From Phyllobacterium sophorae (GTDB taxonomy: Bacteria; Pseudomonadota; Alphaproteobacteria; Rhizobiales; Rhizobiaceae): DNA of 64,000 bases. The stretch covers positions 1 to 64,000 of the forward strand of contig NZ_PGGM01000015.1 of the NCBI RefSeq assembly GCF_003010965.1, in the 5' to 3' direction. The notes beneath the pieces are model-generated. The model was not told the origin of the DNA, ran no database searches, and saw only the letters and a list, made by a program, of their open reading frames with translations. Within the stretch, counting starts at the first letter, position 1. Every line of letters starts with the position of its first letter. Shown piece by piece: positions 36,720 through 45,024 of this stretch. The translations under genes were made by a program, and so were the position numbers.

Positions 36720-36935
36720 GTTAATCAGAAATCAAGAGTTTGAGAGTCCGCGAATTTCGGAATCTGAAAAATTGAGCTTCTGTGAGTCCGAAAGTGTCAG
36801 AGTTACAGAATCCCTGACTTTGAAACTCTGAGACTCTGATAGATTGAGAGTTTGAGAATCTGAAAGTCAGAGACTCTGGGAGTTGCGGAGTCTGAGAGTT
36901 TCAGAGTCTGGGAGTCTGATAATTTCGCCTGCAAA
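36720..36935. repeat. Degenerate short tandem repeats (GAGTCTGA-like)
   Basis: Some twenty imperfect copies of CTGAGAGTTT/GAGTCTGA occur at roughly 8-12 bp spacing, for example GAGTCTGAGAGTTTCAGAGT. The run is clearly repetitive by eye and lies upstream of the ParA-like gene. Iterons, a centromere or an oriT accessory region are possible. Confidence 0.65.
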
Positions 36936-37048
36936 CAGTTCTTGCTTACATTTGGAAAATCGCAGTTCTCGCGAACTGTCGGCGGAGCACTTTTTATCGC
37001 CCCGCGGGCGAAACGCACATCTGGCACCAGAAGTGCTATCCTGCCATT

Positions 37049-37167
37049 TATAAGCCTATAGGCGCGAACTCTTTCCCAAGCGATCAGACCAAGGTGAATA
37101 CCAAGCACGTTGGTGAGCCGTAGGTCGGCTTGGAATCAGATAGATGCGCGACGGTCATAGGCTTATA
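37049..37167. repeat. Pair of 11-bp inverted repeats about 100 bp apart
   Basis: TATAAGCCTAT at 37049-37059 is exactly inverted as ATAGGCTTATA at 37157-37167. The interval contains a smaller inverted repeat (ACCAA-GCACG-TTGGT). It is a candidate cis site for transfer or recombination. Confidence 0.5.
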
Positions 37168-37557
37168 GGTCAGAAGTGAGCTGTTGTCCCGAGCGTCACG
37201 ATGAAAACCAGACACCAGAGTGGGGTTGGTTTGAGATGGTGCGACGGGAAGAAACGGCGAACGCAACGCAGATGATCACCCAAATGAAACGAGCCGGAAG
37301 CATGACAGGCGATGCGAAATGACAGGCTTGATCATCGACCTGAGTTTGAAAGTCGCGGCAGCGTCCATCCAAGGAGCCCCGAAAGGCCGCCCGGCAAAGC
37401 CTCAAAAAGGAGAGGGGTGATTGATGGGAGAGGCGGCTAGTCTCGCCCCTCAAGGCGGCGGAATGCGTTCGATGCGCGTGAGCAGCCAAGAGGAGAAGAT
37501 GCGAGGCAAGCGGACAATCGCCCTCTTGCCTCGCATAGTTTTACTAGCTGTGTGTTG

Positions 37558-37773
37558 TCAGCTATCGTCGAAACACCAGTCCGGCAGATCGCCCTCAGCA
37601 TGCCCGCAATCGCTGCAGGCAAGCGCGCTATACTGGTTGATCGAGCCGCCTTCGCAGCACTCCCAATACCTTTGAACAGCACTGCCCTGGCAGGCGGGAC
37701 ACTTCACGGTTACCGTATCGTCCTCCAGCTCTATGCCACCGGGTTCGATGCAGCCGCCGTATACTATGGTCAT
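37558..37773 (-). CDS. Small zinc-ribbon protein
   Basis: A 71-residue protein with two CxxC-type knuckles (CPAC about residue 25 and CSDC about 53) plus a CC pair, consistent with a zinc ribbon. CAGGAG stands before the ATG. Such proteins are frequent in plasmid leading regions; function is unknown. Confidence 0.65.
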   Translation of the reverse strand: MTIVYGGCIEPGGIELEDDTVTVKCPACQGSAVQRYWECCEGGSINQYSALACSDCGHAEGDLPDWCFDDS

Positions 37774-37846
37774 GTCGATCTCCTGTCATGAAGAAAGGCT
37801 CCTGCGGTTAAGCAAAAGCCTTGGGACAAAGCGGCGAGGGAGCGGA

Positions 37847-38143
37847 TCAGTCGTCCGCCGTGAAGCCGATGCGCGCAAGCACCTTTTCCGGTGCAGTGAC
37901 ACAATCATCGTGCCAATCCGGATGCGTGGCGCAAGCGCGGGCAAAATGCGCGATGGTCGAGGAAGAGGTGTTCGGCAAGCCCTTGTAACCGATGTGCATG
38001 TAGTCCTTCTCCAGGGCGGCAGCGCAACCGCGATTGCCAGCACCGCAATAATCGGAGATGGGCTTTGGAACGGGATTGTTGATGGTATGATTGGCGGACA
38101 AGCCAACTGACAAAAGTGCGATAGCAATGAGGATGATTTTCAT
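37847..38143 (-). CDS. Small exported cysteine-containing protein
   Basis: A 98-residue protein with an N-terminal signal peptide (MKIILIAIALLSVGLSANHT) and four cysteines in the mature part, possibly two disulfides. AAAGGA precedes the ATG at 38143; a longer frame upstream lacks family features. A periplasmic protein of unknown function. Confidence 0.6.
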   Translation of the reverse strand: MKIILIAIALLSVGLSANHTINNPVPKPISDYCGAGNRGCAAALEKDYMHIGYKGLPNTSSSTIAHFARACATHPDWHDDCVTAPEKVLARIGFTADD

Positions 38144-38168
38144 GGTCGGATCCTTTGAATGAGAGGGA

Positions 38169-38540
38169 TTAGGCATTGATGTAGCCAAGCCAGCGAGCCT
38201 CGGCGGCGTAACCATTCAAGCTCTTTTGGGCGATGAACGTGGTATCGCGGTCGGCCCTGATGCCGAGCGGTCCAATGGCCGTCAGTAGATCACTGACCGC
38301 CACGTAGCCGATTTCCGGACACCCGAGGCCAAGATCACAGAGGCCAAAGAGCAGGCCCTCCTTTTCGTCGAATTCGGTAATCAGCCAGACCGCAGCAGAT
38401 GTTGGAAGGAACAATTTAACCACAGGCCGCAGATCAACCGATGGGTTGTCCACAAGCGCAGCGCGCTCATTCACCAGATGATTATCCTTCAACCGTGCCA
38501 AAGCCTCGGCCGGAATCAGGTTAGTGATTGTAAGTGTCAT
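38169..38540 (-). CDS. DUF2958 family plasmid protein
   Basis: A 123-residue protein. VKLFLPTSAAVWLITEFDE and GLCDLGLGCPEIGYVAVSDL are the hallmarks of DUF2958, which is widespread on conjugative plasmids of alphaproteobacteria near ArdC and DUF736 genes. A GGAGAAAAT site precedes the ATG at 38540. Its role is not known. Confidence 0.78.
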   Translation of the reverse strand: MTLTITNLIPAEALARLKDNHLVNERAALVDNPSVDLRPVVKLFLPTSAAVWLITEFDEKEGLLFGLCDLGLGCPEIGYVAVSDLLTAIGPLGIRADRDTTFIAQKSLNGYAAEARWLGYINA

Positions 38541-39145
38541 GATTTTCTCCTTCGTCTCGATGACGAAAGTCCCCAAACTTTTCACGACGAGAGGGTCAAG
38601 GACCGCGAAGCGGCGGCCACGCCGGGAACGGGGGAACCGATTTTTCAGGAACCGCGCGCAGCGCAGGGCATGGAAAAATTGGGGGCGACCGTTCCTCCTT
38701 GAGGCGCGAGGAGGGAAAAGTAGACTGGGAAGTCATAGAGAGAGGGAACCACGCCCGCGACAAGCGGGCGTGTCCGTACCCGGTCGGCAGGCCGGCAATG
38801 CCATTGCAAAGAAACACCAGCTCGCAGGAGGAGGAGCTGGTGCTAGCTGGCCGGGTGCAAACGAGCAGCTCGGCTGGGGGGAACAGGAGGATGGATAAAG
38901 TGTCTCAGAAAGCCAGCATCTGTGCAAACCCGTACGCGCTGCTATACATGGTGATTCCACAGATAATGCAGCCAATGAGCGCTTCGACCCGTTCGGCGAA
39001 GGTGACTTTCCGATCCGGGTTTGACTAGTGCTGCCTACGAATTTTCATGAGTGTTGCATTGTCCGTGAATAGCTCGCCGGTAACATGTCGCCGGATCGTG
39101 GCCGGGAATTGTAGGCGAATTGTTGGAACGGCCAAACCCTGCCCA
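38541..39145. other. Gap without a supported gene
   Basis: On the minus strand a frame from 39024 to 38905 reads like a small membrane protein (EALIGCIICGITM, SSAYGFAQM) but is preceded in frame by a TAG at 39027-39025 and has no start, so it may be a dead small gene. The rest is GC-rich leader DNA. Confidence 0.35.
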
Positions 39146-40096
39146 TCAGCGGCCGCGATCGTGGTTCTTTGACTTCGGCGGAGCCACTTTGACAGTGCGG
39201 GTCTTGTTCGACTTTTCCTGAGGCTTGTTGTCCTGCTCGATTGTCTTGACAGGCTCCTTGACGACAATGTTGATGCGGTCATTGTTTGCCGGCGCCTTGT
39301 CAAAATTGGCAAGCGCGACGGCCTTGACGTCGCGCCCCTGCGCAACAAGGACATTTTTGTAGCTGGTCGCCAGGACCTGGCCGCGCACATTTTCGCCGAC
39401 AGAGGGAATGGCGATCGGTGGTTTTCCCATCAGCTTCAAGACCTGGCCTGCCTCTTCACCAAGATGGCCAATGGTCGGATGATTACGTTCGAGTGCAGTT
39501 TCACGCGCTTCGACAAGCATGTTTGTCAGTTCCCTCAGATCGCCGACAGTCGCCTTGGCAAAGATATCTCGCGTTTCAGAGGGATAGCGGGCAGTAACGG
39601 AACGGTCGAGGTCGAAACCGCGCTCGCTCGCGTACTGGTGCATGAAGACGGACGTCGTGCGGGTATTGCCCTCACGAAAGGCATGAGCCTGCCAGACCTT
39701 TGCCATGATCTGGCCGAAGACCTTGGCGGCAGCGGCTTTGTTGTTATCGTCCCATTTGAATGTCTTGAGCGGCTTGGTGTACTCGCCCAGCATCTCGTCC
39801 AGAAACTCCGCTTTCCCGTATTTGACGGATTTGCCGCCCAATACCGGCTCCACCTTGCTGAGATTGATGGTGCGGTTCTGGCCCGCGAACGGATAAATCT
39901 TTTCGAAGATGCGTTTGTGTATTTCCTTCAGATGCGACCCGTCAAACTCACCTTTGACGGGGTTCTTCCGAAGATCATCCAACGCAATAGCTGTTACAAT
40001 CTGTTCCCTTGTATCAAGCTTGGACTTGTCCTGCTCGTTGAACAGGTTCTTCAGGACATTGGTGCCGGGATAGACGTAAGGATCGCCGTTGCTCAT
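39146..40096 (-). CDS. Fic-domain protein with relaxase-like C-terminal tail
   Basis: A 316-residue protein with a Fic domain at about residues 15-185. The active-site loop reads HAFREGNTRTTSVF, keeping the catalytic His and first Arg but with Thr for the second Gly and Ser where the second Arg of AMP-transferring Fic proteins stands. An inhibitory helix is not obvious. After a linker, the last residues are RTVKVAPPKSKNHDRGR, nearly the tail of the relaxase encoded at 32987-35050. This suggests export with the relaxase as a secreted effector. A small gene overlaps upstream by one base. Confidence 0.82.
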   Translation of the reverse strand: MSNGDPYVYPGTNVLKNLFNEQDKSKLDTREQIVTAIALDDLRKNPVKGEFDGSHLKEIHKRIFEKIYPFAGQNRTINLSKVEPVLGGKSVKYGKAEFLDEMLGEYTKPLKTFKWDDNNKAAAAKVFGQIMAKVWQAHAFREGNTRTTSVFMHQYASERGFDLDRSVTARYPSETRDIFAKATVGDLRELTNMLVEARETALERNHPTIGHLGEEAGQVLKLMGKPPIAIPSVGENVRGQVLATSYKNVLVAQGRDVKAVALANFDKAPANNDRINIVVKEPVKTIEQDNKPQEKSNKTRTVKVAPPKSKNHDRGR

Positions 40097-40380
40097 TAGG
40101 CGGCACGCGCCTTGCGTGCCGCCGCTTCAAGATCGACGAAGATCATTGATTCATCAACAGAGAGTATGTTGCGCGTGTTAACGAGATAGCAGGCCATCGT
40201 GAAGGGGCGCATGTCGTTGCCGGAACCGCGCATGATGGCAAACACGCCCTCGTCATCAGGCGTGGTCATACCCCGGATCATCGGCGCGAAGACGCCTTCG
40301 TCAAGCGTACGAAAATACTTTTCGAACAGTTCGACGGCTTCTTCTTTGGTGGCAATGACAGTTGAGAATTCAGCGTCCAT
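40096..40380 (-). CDS. Small protein coupled to the Fic gene, possible antitoxin or chaperone
   Basis: A 94-residue protein whose TAA overlaps the Fic ATG (TAATG), the arrangement of FicA antitoxins with FicT toxins. It contains TPDDEG, which fits the (S/T)xxxE(G/N) inhibitory pattern, but the Pro and the mixed alpha/beta look differ from the purely helical FicA/VbhA family. A secretion chaperone or unrelated leading-region protein is also possible. The ATG at 40380 is chosen since the frame upstream carries no family signal. Confidence 0.55.
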   Translation of the reverse strand: MDAEFSTVIATKEEAVELFEKYFRTLDEGVFAPMIRGMTTPDDEGVFAIMRGSGNDMRPFTMACYLVNTRNILSVDESMIFVDLEAAARKARAA

Positions 40381-40522
40381 GACAGGTCTCCGTGAGGCTG
40401 TTTTATAGCATACGAGACCAGAAAAGTCAAGGTTTTCCGTGGTTTGCGGGCGTTCAAGCTGCGCCATTGTCTTGTTCCTTTCCGTGGAACAATGCCTTTT
40501 TGTGCGGTGCAATCAAGAGGAT

Positions 40523-40546
40523 GAGACCCCGCCGAGGCGGGGTCTC
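40523..40546 (-). terminator. Strong hairpin after the DUF736 gene
   Basis: GAGACCCCGC and GCGGGGTCTC form a perfect 10-bp stem with a four-base loop, ending 12 bases past the DUF736 stop on the minus strand. It probably ends that transcript, although the U-tract is weak. Confidence 0.6.
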
Positions 40547-40557
40547 TCGTGCTGTCG

Positions 40558-40884
40558 TTAGTTCTCGCCGGGGTTCCAGATCATGACGTATTCGTCTTCC
40601 TTGCCGCCGGGCGCCTGTGCGATGTTGGCGAAGATCTTGCCGAATTCGGGGGCGGTGAGGGACACGGAAATGTAGTCCTTGCCGCTGGTCTTCGAAGTGC
40701 GGGTCCAGGCGGCGCCGACTTCAAAGCCGTTCTTCGTAGCGATGACGCGGAAGTCGGGTTCGTCGCTGCCATCCTTCTTGGTGCGGTTTTCGAGGACGGC
40801 GATCGGAGCCTTGATCGTCAGGGTGGAGAGGGTGCCGCGGAAGCCGTTTTCGGTGCGGGAGAGGGTTGCGAGTGTGGAAGCCAT
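40558..40884 (-). CDS. DUF736 family plasmid protein
   Basis: A 108-residue protein of the DUF736 family (GTLSTLTIKAPIAVLEN, FRVIATKNGFEVGAAW, YISVSLTAPEF), a near-universal marker of alphaproteobacterial plasmids and integrative elements. It is usually highly expressed; a GGAGAT ribosome site precedes the ATG. Role unknown, but its single-gene unit with a strong terminator fits a leading-region gene. Confidence 0.85.
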   Translation of the reverse strand: MASTLATLSRTENGFRGTLSTLTIKAPIAVLENRTKKDGSDEPDFRVIATKNGFEVGAAWTRTSKTSGKDYISVSLTAPEFGKIFANIAQAPGGKEDEYVMIWNPGEN

Positions 40885-41855
40885 TTACAAATCTCCTGAT
40901 TGGCCGGGATCATTCCCGTTGACGCCCCTAGGAAAAGCGCCAAGCAGTCGAGCTGGTCACACCAGAACAGATAGGCGGACGGCGGATTGCCCTCTTGGGG
41001 GCAAGGAGCCGGATGCATGGCTGGATTGGGGCTTGACCCCGGAATGACCTGAAGGGCGGAGGGGGATCACCCACCCCGCAGGGGCGGCGCAGCAGTGATC
41101 GCGCAGCGATTATGGGGATACCGCCCGAAAGGGAAATGAAGCGGGTTGATCGGCACGGCGGCGGCGCTTCGATCAGGGGCGTTATGGGAATGAATCCGCG
41201 TTCCATCGAAGAGAAATTATGGCTACTCCCGTGTTCCCGGCTGCTCGATAACGTTTTGACCACAAGGCCCTCATCCGCATGGTCAGTGATATCTCCAGCC
41301 TCCATCAGCTGCACAGCAGGACGGCGAGGTGAGCGCCATTCGCTGTGCCATACACTGTACGGTATTGATCGGGACGCTGCTCGGCTGCGCCGTTCATAGC
41401 AAATCGGCAGGCGCCATCTGAACGATCCCACATGGTCGCGGTCGGCACATGGTTTTGCCAGCGACAGGGGCGGCTGGTCGCTTAAACGGGCAAGCCATGA
41501 TTTGGACTGCGGTGCGCTGTGACAGACAAGACGATCGTCACTGCGGGGTGTCGGGACACCGACCGTTCAAACCGATGTTTGCGCAAAGCAGGATGTGGAA
41601 TGCCTCAGCGCCGGAGAATGGCCCGGATCAATCCTTTGCGGATGGCAATACGGCTGCGGCCGCAACGCGCGCCATAAATTTTCGACTGAACGCTCCAAGA
41701 GGGTCGGCGTCCTCAATGCGAAAAATGTTTCCAGATCGTCGCTGTTGAATTCATCCACGATGATCCAGGCGGGCGTGTACAGCTTGGCACGGCGCGCTTC
41801 AAACGAAGTGTGGGGTTGCGGGGAGGCTCGATGCCTCCCGCAAACCCAGAAAGGA
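40885..41855. other. Gap with a repeated GC-rich element and no certain gene
   Basis: A repeat at 41058-41090 recurs before ArdC. On the minus strand around 41800-41690 the frame TPAWIIVDEFNSDDLETFF looks protein-like, but no full gene can be built around it; it may be a remnant. Confidence 0.4.
41058..41090. repeat. GC-rich repeat, copy 1
   Basis: GGAGGGGGATCACCCACCCC followed by GCAGGGGCGGCG nearly repeats 45025-45056. It lies about 175 bp upstream of the DUF736 start, as the other copy lies about 100 bp upstream of ArdC. Confidence 0.55.
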
Positions 41856-42281
41856 TCAGCGCGTGCGGTCAACACGCCCCTTCTTGCTGCGTATGGTCAC
41901 AAGAGCGGCGGCCTGCACCTTTTTCAGAAAGGGGCGGCTGAACCGGCCTTGCGGTGGACTGTTGATGGGAAAATCCCATGACTGTTCAAGGATATCGTAA
42001 TTGTATTCCGAAACAGTAATCCAGCCCCGCTTCGCATCGGTCAGTCCGGCCCGTTTCAATTCGAGTTGCGGGATTTCGATTGCCGTCTGGTCGGCTGTCG
42101 GCGGTGTGCCGGAAATAGCAAGCATGACGAGATGGGTAAGATTTTGCGCATCGTTCCTGAAGGTCAAGGCAACACAGGCCGGACGATCCTTTTCCCCTTC
42201 ATCACGCCCAAGGTCGCGTTGCCATTTCCACAAATAGGCATACCGGACAATGTGGCCTTCCTTATACTGGTCAATCGTCAT
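41856..42281 (-). CDS. Probable PemK/MazF-like toxin
   Basis: A 141-residue protein. GHIVRYAYLWKWQRDLGRDE, RPACVALTF and HLVMLAISGTPP resemble the opening strands of the PemK/MazF endoribonuclease fold, with a long C-terminal extension. It overlaps the upstream Phd/YefM-type antitoxin gene by 11 bases, the normal toxin-antitoxin order. Assignment is moderate: similarity is by eye. Confidence 0.55.
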   Translation of the reverse strand: MTIDQYKEGHIVRYAYLWKWQRDLGRDEGEKDRPACVALTFRNDAQNLTHLVMLAISGTPPTADQTAIEIPQLELKRAGLTDAKRGWITVSEYNYDILEQSWDFPINSPPQGRFSRPFLKKVQAAALVTIRSKKGRVDRTR

Positions 42282-42531
42282 AGTCGGACGAACCGTCGTT
42301 AATGCGCTGTTCAAGTTCTGTCGCGAGCATGTCAGCCAGTTCCGACGGTGTTTCACCAACGCCATAAACGCGGCGGGGTCGGCCGCGTCCCTGCATCTTT
42401 TCGTAATCCTCAATACTCATCAGAACGAAGCGAGGCTTTCGGTGCTGCGTGATCGTGACCGGCTCCTTGCTGGCAACATGGGTTACAGTGCCGATTTGCT
42501 GCGTGAGTTCGACGGTGCTAAATGTCCGCAT
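42271..42531 (-). CDS. Phd/YefM-family antitoxin
   Basis: An 86-residue protein with MRTFSTVELTQQIGTVTHVA and PVTITQHRKPRFVLMSIEDY, the standard Phd/YefM DNA-binding domain, then an acidic C-terminus that would bind the toxin. It overlaps the downstream toxin gene and likely represses the pair. Confidence 0.8.
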   Translation of the reverse strand: MRTFSTVELTQQIGTVTHVASKEPVTITQHRKPRFVLMSIEDYEKMQGRGRPRRVYGVGETPSELADMLATELEQRINDGSSDYDD

Positions 42532-42563
42532 GGCAGAACCTTTCTGCTGATAATTCAGAATAT

Positions 42564-42833
42564 CTATATATTCCATATATTCCAAATAAGCAAGAATGGT
42601 CGTGGTCTTGCACGCTGCAACTCGATCGCGTCAACGATAATGCGAAAAGCCCGATTGATCGGCACTGCCTGATTGTCTCCGCCGAACAGTGCGGCGAACA
42701 AATCGCCGTCAACCGGCATTTTGAAAGCCGTGCAAATTGCGACAATATAGTTGTCGAGCATTTCGCCGCTGATCAACAGGCCGCCATCTTCAGCCTGTTC
42801 ATAAGATGCTGGATCGAAGTGGATGTAGGCCAT
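42564..42833 (-). CDS. Hypothetical protein, possibly 5'-truncated
   Basis: From the ATG at 42833 it encodes 89 residues. The same frame stays protein-like for about 70 codons upstream to 43046 (GIDADCVAKTGYVYAGDTYI, LLIERSDWISSDLDQLEAIL), yet contains no ATG, GTG or TTG before an in-frame TAG. The intact ancestor probably began upstream, so this may be a decayed gene or one restarted internally. Family not recognised. Confidence 0.45.
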   Translation of the reverse strand: MAYIHFDPASYEQAEDGGLLISGEMLDNYIVAICTAFKMPVDGDLFAALFGGDNQAVPINRAFRIIVDAIELQRARPRPFLLIWNIWNI

Positions 42834-43046
42834 TGCCCATAAAATCGCCTCCAGTTGGTCCAGATCGCTGCTGATCCAATCGGACCTTTCGATGAGAAGG
42901 TAATATTTGCCCCGCGGATCGTCAGGATTGTCTTCGATGTAGGTATCTCCTGCATAGACATAGCCGGTCTTGGCGACACAGTCAGCATCGATACCAAGAC
43001 GTGCAGGAAACTCCGATTCTTGTGTGCGGGTCGCGTGAGCATCTGG

Positions 43047-43352
43047 CTAGTCCTCGCAGTCTGAATTGGGGCCGCGGTCGCCATCAATCATGGGAACATC
43101 CAGAAACCATTCCGGCAGGTCGAAGGCGGCGAGGGCGGATGCAAGCGCGTCCTGCACGTCATTCCATTAGACCCGTTCGGGGACCTTGGCATAGGCACGG
43201 ATGAGCTTGCGGCATGCATGGGCGGCTTTGTCGGGATGAGGTGCATCGTCGATCCCAAGGTGCACATTTGCCGCCTCGAAACTCTATGGATCTATGATCT
43301 CGCGGATTTCCTGAATTTGTTCCGGCGGGAAGAGCCTATGGGTGTTGTTCAT
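43047..43352 (-). pseudogene. Hypothetical plasmid gene with two internal stops
   Basis: An ATG at 43352 opens a coherent frame: MNNTHRLFPPEQIQEIREII, then TAG at 43286-43284, then SFEAANVHLGIDDAPHPDKA, then TAA at 43169-43167, then WNDVQDALASALAAFDLPEW, ending at a TAG at 43049-43047. The frame is continuous through both stops, as in a gene hit by point mutations. Family unknown. Confidence 0.65.
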
Positions 43353-43369
43353 GGTTGTCGTCCTTGTTT

Positions 43370-43591
43370 TTAGCTGTGGGTTTGACCGTCCGGCTCGATG
43401 GCAAGCCACATGCCGCACCATGGAACGGCAATGACAAACTCCATGCCGATGGTGCCGTGTACGGTCTTGCGGAAAGACCGATAGGTCATCCCCTGATTGT
43501 GCCTGATCCAGATTTTGAAAAGGCTTTGGCGCTGTTCGCGGGTGTGCGGATCATCCGTTTTTTTCCTTGCATCAAAAGAGGGGAGGCGCAT
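43370..43591 (-). CDS. Small conserved-type plasmid protein
   Basis: A 73-residue protein (TREQRQSLFKIWIRH, NQGMTYRSFRKTV, VPWCGMWLAIEPDG). It overlaps the stop region of the preceding gene and resembles small proteins often seen on rhizobial plasmids. No function is known. Confidence 0.6.
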   Translation of the reverse strand: MRLPSFDARKKTDDPHTREQRQSLFKIWIRHNQGMTYRSFRKTVHGTIGMEFVIAVPWCGMWLAIEPDGQTHS

Positions 43592-43926
43592 CAAAACCTG
43601 GTCAAATGGCGGGTGAGGTCGCGGCTGATGCGCCGCGCTTCCATGGTCCGGAATGTTTCTCCAATGGTGTTGCCGTCCCAATTGGTCTGATCTGAACTAA
43701 TGGCGTCCTGTATAATCTGTGCGGCAGTGCGGGCATGGCTGAGATTGCGCGTGTGGCAGATGATGACGCCCTTGACGTTGGAAACGGTGTAGTCGGGCGT
43801 ATCGAGCGGCAGTCGCGGGTGAATGTAGAGGTTGCCAACTTTTTCGGCGTTCTCGAACGTGTAGCTTTGTCCGGTGCGCGGGTCGGTGGTCGTGAAGGTG
43901 GTCTTTTCGGGGGTAAGCATGCTCAT
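43591..43926 (-). CDS. Hypothetical plasmid protein
   Basis: A 111-residue protein (FTTTDPRTGQSYTFENAEKV then VSNVKGVIICHTRNLSHART). It begins 38 bases after ArdC with GAAAGGATC before its ATG, and probably shares its transcript. Family not recognised. Confidence 0.6.
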   Translation of the reverse strand: MSMLTPEKTTFTTTDPRTGQSYTFENAEKVGNLYIHPRLPLDTPDYTVSNVKGVIICHTRNLSHARTAAQIIQDAISSDQTNWDGNTIGETFRTMEARRISRDLTRHLTRF

Positions 43927-43964
43927 GGTATGATCCTTTCTCGGGGCAAGGGTTGAAGCCGCTA

Positions 43965-44924
43965 TCAAGCGGCCTCAGTCAGGTCCTTGGCTTCCTCGGA
44001 TTGGGGTTCGGCATTGGTTTCAAAGGCGAGCAGGTAATCGGCGGATTGGCTGGCAAGCCGCGCAGCCTGAAAGATTGCGCGCTTGTCAGCCTTCAAAACG
44101 GTGAGCCATGATTTGAGATAGGACGCATGGCGCACCGTGGGTTCAATTCCCATGGCGGCGGCAACGAAGCTTGCGCCAAGCTCGGCGCAAAGCTCTTCGC
44201 GCGCGCGCTCGCTGTTATCGGAGTGATAGCGGCTCAAGTCGCGGTCAAGGCGGCTGGTTGCACCAGCCCAATGAACCGCTTCATGGAAAAAAGTCCGATC
44301 GAAGTCGAGCCGGTCTGGAAACTGTGACGGGTGCGGCATGGCGATGAAATCGCCTTGCTGGGTGTAATAGGCAGTGTCACCACCTATGCGCAGATCAATC
44401 TTGGCGGCGGCAATGATGGCGGCGCTGCGTTCCGGCACGGTTGCGGATTCCGGTGCAACGGTGACAAAGGCTTCTTCCGGCAGTTCGTTGCATTGATCGA
44501 GGTTGAAAACGGTAAAGCCTTTGAGGAAGAAAACCGGATTTGCATCGCGATTTTCCTTTTTTGCTGCTTGCCGTTCCTCTTTCGGAATGAACCTGTCAGC
44601 GTAAACAACAAGGGTTCCGCGCTCGCCCTTCCTGACGCATCCGCCAAGCTGTTTGGCCTGATTGAAGGTCAGCCAACGGTTGCTTTTATAAGCGCCTTCA
44701 TCCTTGGCAATCCACAGCAACAGGGTGTTAATGCCGGAATAGAGCCGCTGGCTCCTGGCGTTGCGCGGCATGGAGAAAGAGGCAAGCGATTGCGCTTCCG
44801 GTGTCTCGGCAACGCTTTTCCATGGCCGCGCCCATGGAAAGACGCCCTTTTCCAGTTCCACAATGAGTTTGTCGGTGATTTCCTGATAGAGGTCGCGGCG
44901 TGGTGTCTTGGCTGTTGCGGTCAT
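43965..44924 (-). CDS. ardC: ArdC-type antirestriction protein
   Basis: A 319-residue ArdC/DUF1738 protein. The N-terminal ssDNA-binding domain (DLYQEITDKLIVELEKGVFP, YSGINTLLLW, WLTFNQAKQLGG) is followed by a zincin-like domain with HEAVHW as the zinc motif and an EELCAELGASF helix. ArdC protects incoming plasmid DNA from restriction in a new host. The start at 44924 is the family start; the open frame continues upstream through a GC-rich repeat. Confidence 0.88.
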   Translation of the reverse strand: MTATAKTPRRDLYQEITDKLIVELEKGVFPWARPWKSVAETPEAQSLASFSMPRNARSQRLYSGINTLLLWIAKDEGAYKSNRWLTFNQAKQLGGCVRKGERGTLVVYADRFIPKEERQAAKKENRDANPVFFLKGFTVFNLDQCNELPEEAFVTVAPESATVPERSAAIIAAAKIDLRIGGDTAYYTQQGDFIAMPHPSQFPDRLDFDRTFFHEAVHWAGATSRLDRDLSRYHSDNSERAREELCAELGASFVAAAMGIEPTVRHASYLKSWLTVLKADKRAIFQAARLASQSADYLLAFETNAEPQSEEAKDLTEAA

Positions 44925-45024
44925 CGGCTTTTCTCCAAAAGAAATGGACTGGCAGGGTTCAGGCCCCGTCCGGAACCCTTGCCCGTCGGCGAGACTGGGG
45001 TGAATTTTGCAACTTGACGGAGGG

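Larger units (their letters stand above)
36589..37557. other. Non-coding region upstream of the mobilization operon
   Basis: No gene is recognised. It holds a small inverted repeat near the ParA-like start, about 200 bp of degenerate GAGTCTGA repeats, and a pair of distant inverted repeats. It is a good place for oriT, a partition site or a replication origin. Confidence 0.45.

Noticed and set aside
36720-36935. CRISPR array
   Set aside because: The repeats are about 10 bp, imperfect and without spacers of regular length.
36803-37108. Open frame on the minus strand through the repeats
   Set aside because: Its serine/leucine/aspartate-rich translation is a by-product of the repeat units.
40928-41431. 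A 167-codon minus-strand gene upstream of DUF736
   Set aside because: The translation is proline/arginine-rich low complexity over the GC-rich repeat, with no family features.
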